Source: an uncultured bacterium
GTDB taxonomy: Bacteria; Verrucomicrobiota; Kiritimatiellia; CAIKKV01
Assembly (NCBI GenBank): GCA_903828035.1
Contig: CAIKKV010000126.1
Span: forward strand, 1 to 7,718
Direction: 5' to 3'
DNA length: 7,718 nucleotides
Shown: positions 5,159 to 7,718 of the stretch, one piece after another
Position numbering within the stretch: position 1 is the stretch's first letter
How the letters are laid out: every line of letters starts with the position of its first letter
Position numbers and translations under genes: made by a program
Notes under the pieces: model-generated
The model's database searches: none
What the model saw: the letters and a program-made list of their open reading frames with translations, nothing else
Told to the model about the DNA's origin: nothing

Positions 5159-7718
5159 CCCCCCCCGGCCGCCGCCCCCTCCGCTGTCCCCAAAAACTAC
5201 CCCCTGTGGGACGGAAAGGAACCGGTTTCCGGCTACGCCAGGCGCGCGGGCATCCCGGATGCCGAAGTCACCCTGGACCTGGGCGAGACCTTCCTCGACC
5301 AGGGCGCCGAGGCGGTGACCCTGAAGCTCACCCTCATCCCGGCGGGAAAGTTCATGATGGGCTCGCCGGAGAGCGACCTCACCCGCAACCGCGATGAAAC
5401 GCCCCAGCGCGAAGTCACCCTCACCCGCCCCTTCTACATGGGCGTCACCGAGGTGACCCGCGGGCAGTACCAGCGGATCGTCGGCAAGAACCCCAAGGAT
5501 CCCGTCACCTTTGAAGACCGCAACAAGGCCGTCACCTTCCTGACCTGGCCGGAGTCCTTGAAGTTCTGCGAAAAGGCCAGCGCCAAAACGGGCTGGAAAA
5601 TCACGCTCCCCACCGAGGCCCAGTGGGAATACGCCTGCCGCGCCGGCACGGCCACCCGCGCCTTTTTCGGGGACAACCCGGGCCCGCTGAACGAGTACGC
5701 CTGGATCAACCGGCCGGCCGATCTCGGCCCCGCCGACGTGGGGATGAAGAAGCCCAACCCCTGGGGGCTCTACGACATCTACGGAAACGGGCTGGAGTGG
5801 TGCTGGGATTTCTACGGCTCCAACTATTACGCGAGCGCCGACACGATCGACCCGAAGGGCCCCGCGACCGGAGCCGACCATGTGGTGCGCGGGGCCTCCT
5901 CCTCTTCCAAGCCGCGCGGATTCCGCTCGGCCCAGCGCGCCTTTAAAAGCTCCTTCCACCATTACCCGAACTACGGCTTCCGGGTGATCGCGGAGATCGA
6001 CTCCCTCACCCAACCCGCAACGGCCGCCCCGGTCACCGCCCGGGCGCCCGCTCCCTCCATCGACGGCCACCTGCACGGCGTGGTCCTCTTCCCGGCCAAC
6101 CAGATGGTCGGCGCTTTCGACACGGTGCGCGCCACGCTGGAGCGGTTGACAAGCCTCCGGCTCCAGCCTTTCCAATACGGCCGCATCGACCACGGCACCG
6201 ATCTGCAGTGGTGGGCCCGGAGCTTCCTGGCGGACCTCGACGCCGACCGCCAGAATGAATGGAAGCGCCTGCTGGACGGCACGCCTTCGTTCGTGCTCGT
6301 GATGACGGGCAAGGGCGCCCGGCCCGCCTGGCTCGATGAGTCGCTCGCGGCCTACACGTCCGCCGGGGGACGGGTCATCGAGGAAGCGGCGCTGGCCGAT
6401 CTGCCCTCCGAAAATGCGGGGTCGCCCTCCAGGGACTGCACGCACCTCTGGGCCCGCGCCTGGGAAAATGCGCTCCGCGGCGCCTGCCAGCCCTCGTGGA
6501 TCTCCGCCCGGGTCGCCGCGCCGGCCGCGGCCCTCGCGGGCGGATCGCTCCCCGTCAAGGTCTCGCTCTCCGCGGCCGCCGGCGGCCCCCTGACGCTCGC
6601 CCTCGAAGACCGGTCCGGCAAGACCTGCCAGACCTCCACCCTCCCGGCCCCGGCGGAGCTGAAAGCCGAAGCCGCGCTCGCGCTCTCCGCGGACCTCCCC
6701 GCCGGAGTCTACCACCTGGCCCTGCGCGGCGCGGGCCGCGAATACGGCTGCCAGTATGTGACGGTGGCCCAGCCGGTCGCCCTGAAACTTGCCGCCGACA
6801 GCCAGCGGGCGGGCCAGGGTGGAACGGCGACCGTCACGGCCAACCTGACCGCGGCCACGAACGCGGCGGCGGGCGGCTACGCGCTCCAGTGGGTGGTCCG
6901 CGACTACCGCCGGGGCGTCATTGATTTCCGCGAGGAAAAGGTGGAGCTGGCCCCCGGGACGACCCTGGAGAAAACGTTCCCCGTGGCCCTGCTGGACACC
7001 GACACCAAGGCCTGGGTGTACTGGGTCCAGGCCACGCTCACGCGGAATGGCCGGCCGATCGCCACGGCCGAAGAGCGCGCCTACCGGTGGCGCCCCTTCA
7101 CGATGCGCGAGGACCTGGTCTTCGGCACCTGGCACGTCAAGAGCGACGACCGCCCGGAGGGCTCCCGCCCCCTCGTCGCCGCCTACCTGCGCGCGATGGG
7201 CATGCGGTCAAGCCTCGAGGAGGCCAGCGAAGTGTTCCAGCGCGCCGGCATGCGCGCCACCACCGAGCACCGCAAGATGACCGCGGTGTCCTTCACGGAC
7301 GCCAATCCCACCAACATGACCGCCAACTGGCTGCAGGACGGCCGGAAGGGCTTCGGGCGGGACTTCGATTCGCCCTCCTACGCCGTCTGGTCGCTGGGCG
7401 AGGAAACCGGTTTCAGCGGACACTGGAGCGAGGCCTATCCCTGGCGCGACAAGGAACAGGCGCCGGAGTTCGCCGCGTTCTGGTTCCGCGAGTACCTCAA
7501 GAAGCGCTACCCCTCCCTCGAGGCGCTCAACGCCAGCTGGAAGTCGGCCTTCACGGACTGGAAGGACGTCCAGTACCTCCGCAAATACGCCTATCCCTAC
7601 GGGTGGCTCTTCGTCGCGCCCGCCAAGGTGGTGGAGAAGAACCTGGCCCCCTACGTGGACACCCACGCCTTCGCCGAATGGTACGTGCACAACCAGGTCA
7701 CCAGCACGGTGGCCGGCC
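5087..7718 (+). CDS. Exported fusion: SUMF1-like domain, amidotransferase-like segment, GH42-like barrel (3' end outside window)
   Basis: The frame is open from ATG 5087 to the last base, giving 877 residues with no stop. Residues 1-24 are a signal peptide. Residues about 80-303 form a SUMF1/FGE-sulfatase-like domain: IPAGKFMMGSPES (84-96), YMGVTEVTRGQY (117-128), LPTEAQWEYACRAGT (174-188), GNGLEWCWDFYG (233-244), RGASSSS (268-274) and NYGFRV (295-300). The cysteine pair that true formylglycine-generating enzymes carry between RGGS and GFR is absent, so sulfatase activation is unlikely. Residues about 325-435 resemble a class I amidotransferase-like fold (ARPAWLDESLAAYTSAGGRV, 411-430). Two probable Ig-like beta domains follow (about 470-560 and 565-668). 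From about 672 a barrel begins that resembles GH42 beta-galactosidases, with WSLGEETG (768-775) and FREYLKKRYPSLEALNASW (800-818). Glu773 is the acid/base candidate; the nucleophile would lie beyond the window. It probably acts in the periplasm or outside the cell on a glycan of unknown type. Confidence 0.8.
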   Translation, partial: MKRWLLSAVSVFATTLAFAQAASAPPPAAAPSAVPKNYPLWDGKEPVSGYARRAGIPDAEVTLDLGETFLDQGAEAVTLKLTLIPAGKFMMGSPESDLTRNRDETPQREVTLTRPFYMGVTEVTRGQYQRIVGKNPKDPVTFEDRNKAVTFLTWPESLKFCEKASAKTGWKITLPTEAQWEYACRAGTATRAFFGDNPGPLNEYAWINRPADLGPADVGMKKPNPWGLYDIYGNGLEWCWDFYGSNYYASADTIDPKGPATGADHVVRGASSSSKPRGFRSAQRAFKSSFHHYPNYGFRVIAEIDSLTQPATAAPVTARAPAPSIDGHLHGVVLFPANQMVGAFDTVRATLERLTSLRLQPFQYGRIDHGTDLQWWARSFLADLDADRQNEWKRLLDGTPSFVLVMTGKGARPAWLDESLAAYTSAGGRVIEEAALADLPSENAGSPSRDCTHLWARAWENALRGACQPSWISARVAAPAAALAGGSLPVKVSLSAAAGGPLTLALEDRSGKTCQTSTLPAPAELKAEAALALSADLPAGVYHLALRGAGREYGCQYVTVAQPVALKLAADSQRAGQGGTATVTANLTAATNAAAGGYALQWVVRDYRRGVIDFREEKVELAPGTTLEKTFPVALLDTDTKAWVYWVQATLTRNGRPIATAEERAYRWRPFTMREDLVFGTWHVKSDDRPEGSRPLVAAYLRAMGMRSSLEEASEVFQRAGMRATTEHRKMTAVSFTDANPTNMTANWLQDGRKGFGRDFDSPSYAVWSLGEETGFSGHWSEAYPWRDKEQAPEFAAFWFREYLKKRYPSLEALNASWKSAFTDWKDVQYLRKYAYPYGWLFVAPAKVVEKNLAPYVDTHAFAEWYVHNQVTSTVAG
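5324..5995 (+). other. SUMF1/FGE-like domain lacking active-site cysteines
   Basis: This stretch encodes residues 80-303 of the exported fusion. The fold landmarks are complete from the IPAGxF start to the GFRV end, so the domain is intact. Only the catalytic cysteine pair of formylglycine-generating enzyme is missing; the only cysteines (161, 184, 239) lie elsewhere in the domain. A binding or structural role is more likely than oxidase activity. Confidence 0.75.

Noticed and set aside
5153..7135. Minus-strand open frame of 660 codons opposite the SUMF1-GH42-like gene
   Set aside because: It is Gly/Arg/Ala/Val-rich without motifs, while the opposite plus frame shows a signal peptide and clear SUMF1 and GH42-like landmarks.

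Overview
This is a very GC-rich window with codon third positions almost all G or C. It is packed with co-directional plus-strand genes whose gaps are 19 bp or less. The gene content suggests a heterotrophic polysaccharide degrader. DUF6259 proteins, SUMF1 (formylglycine-generating-enzyme-like) domains, GH42-like barrels and LacI regulators are typical of the Kiritimatiellota, Lentisphaerota, Verrucomicrobiota and Planctomycetota, and a PVC-group bacterium is my best guess. That placement is inference, because no rRNA or other phylogenetic marker is present.

Layout: (1) 1-138 is the Lys/Glu- then Ala/Pro-rich C-terminal tail of an unidentified protein that starts outside the window. (2) 156-1907 encodes a 583-residue tandem-SIS protein of the MurQ (N-acetylmuramic acid 6-phosphate etherase) / GKRP (glucokinase regulatory protein) superfamily, with the two-domain organisation of GKRP. 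(3) 1904-4027, overlapping it by 4 bp (ATGA), encodes a 707-residue DUF6259 glycoside-hydrolase-like protein without a signal peptide. (4) 4030-5067 encodes a LacI/GalR-family regulator. (5) 5087 to the window end encodes an exported multidomain protein, 877 residues visible and incomplete. It runs signal peptide, cysteine-less SUMF1-like domain, amidotransferase-like alpha/beta segment, two probable beta-sandwiches, then the start of a GH42-like barrel.

The spacing, a good ribosome binding site before each full-length or 3'-truncated gene, and the lack of any visible terminator or promoter all point to one operon. A plausible division of labour is as follows. The exported gene-5 protein handles a glycan outside the cytoplasm. 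The cytoplasmic DUF6259 protein cleaves an imported glycoside. The SIS protein processes or senses a sugar phosphate. The LacI-type protein regulates the cluster. No substrate can be named from sequence alone.

The least ordinary items are the SIS protein, where the key acidic and lysine residues of a MurQ/GKRP-type site appear to be shared between its two halves, and the SUMF1-to-GH42 fusion. I see no RNA genes, CRISPR arrays, mobile elements or long repeats, and no non-coding stretch longer than 19 bp.
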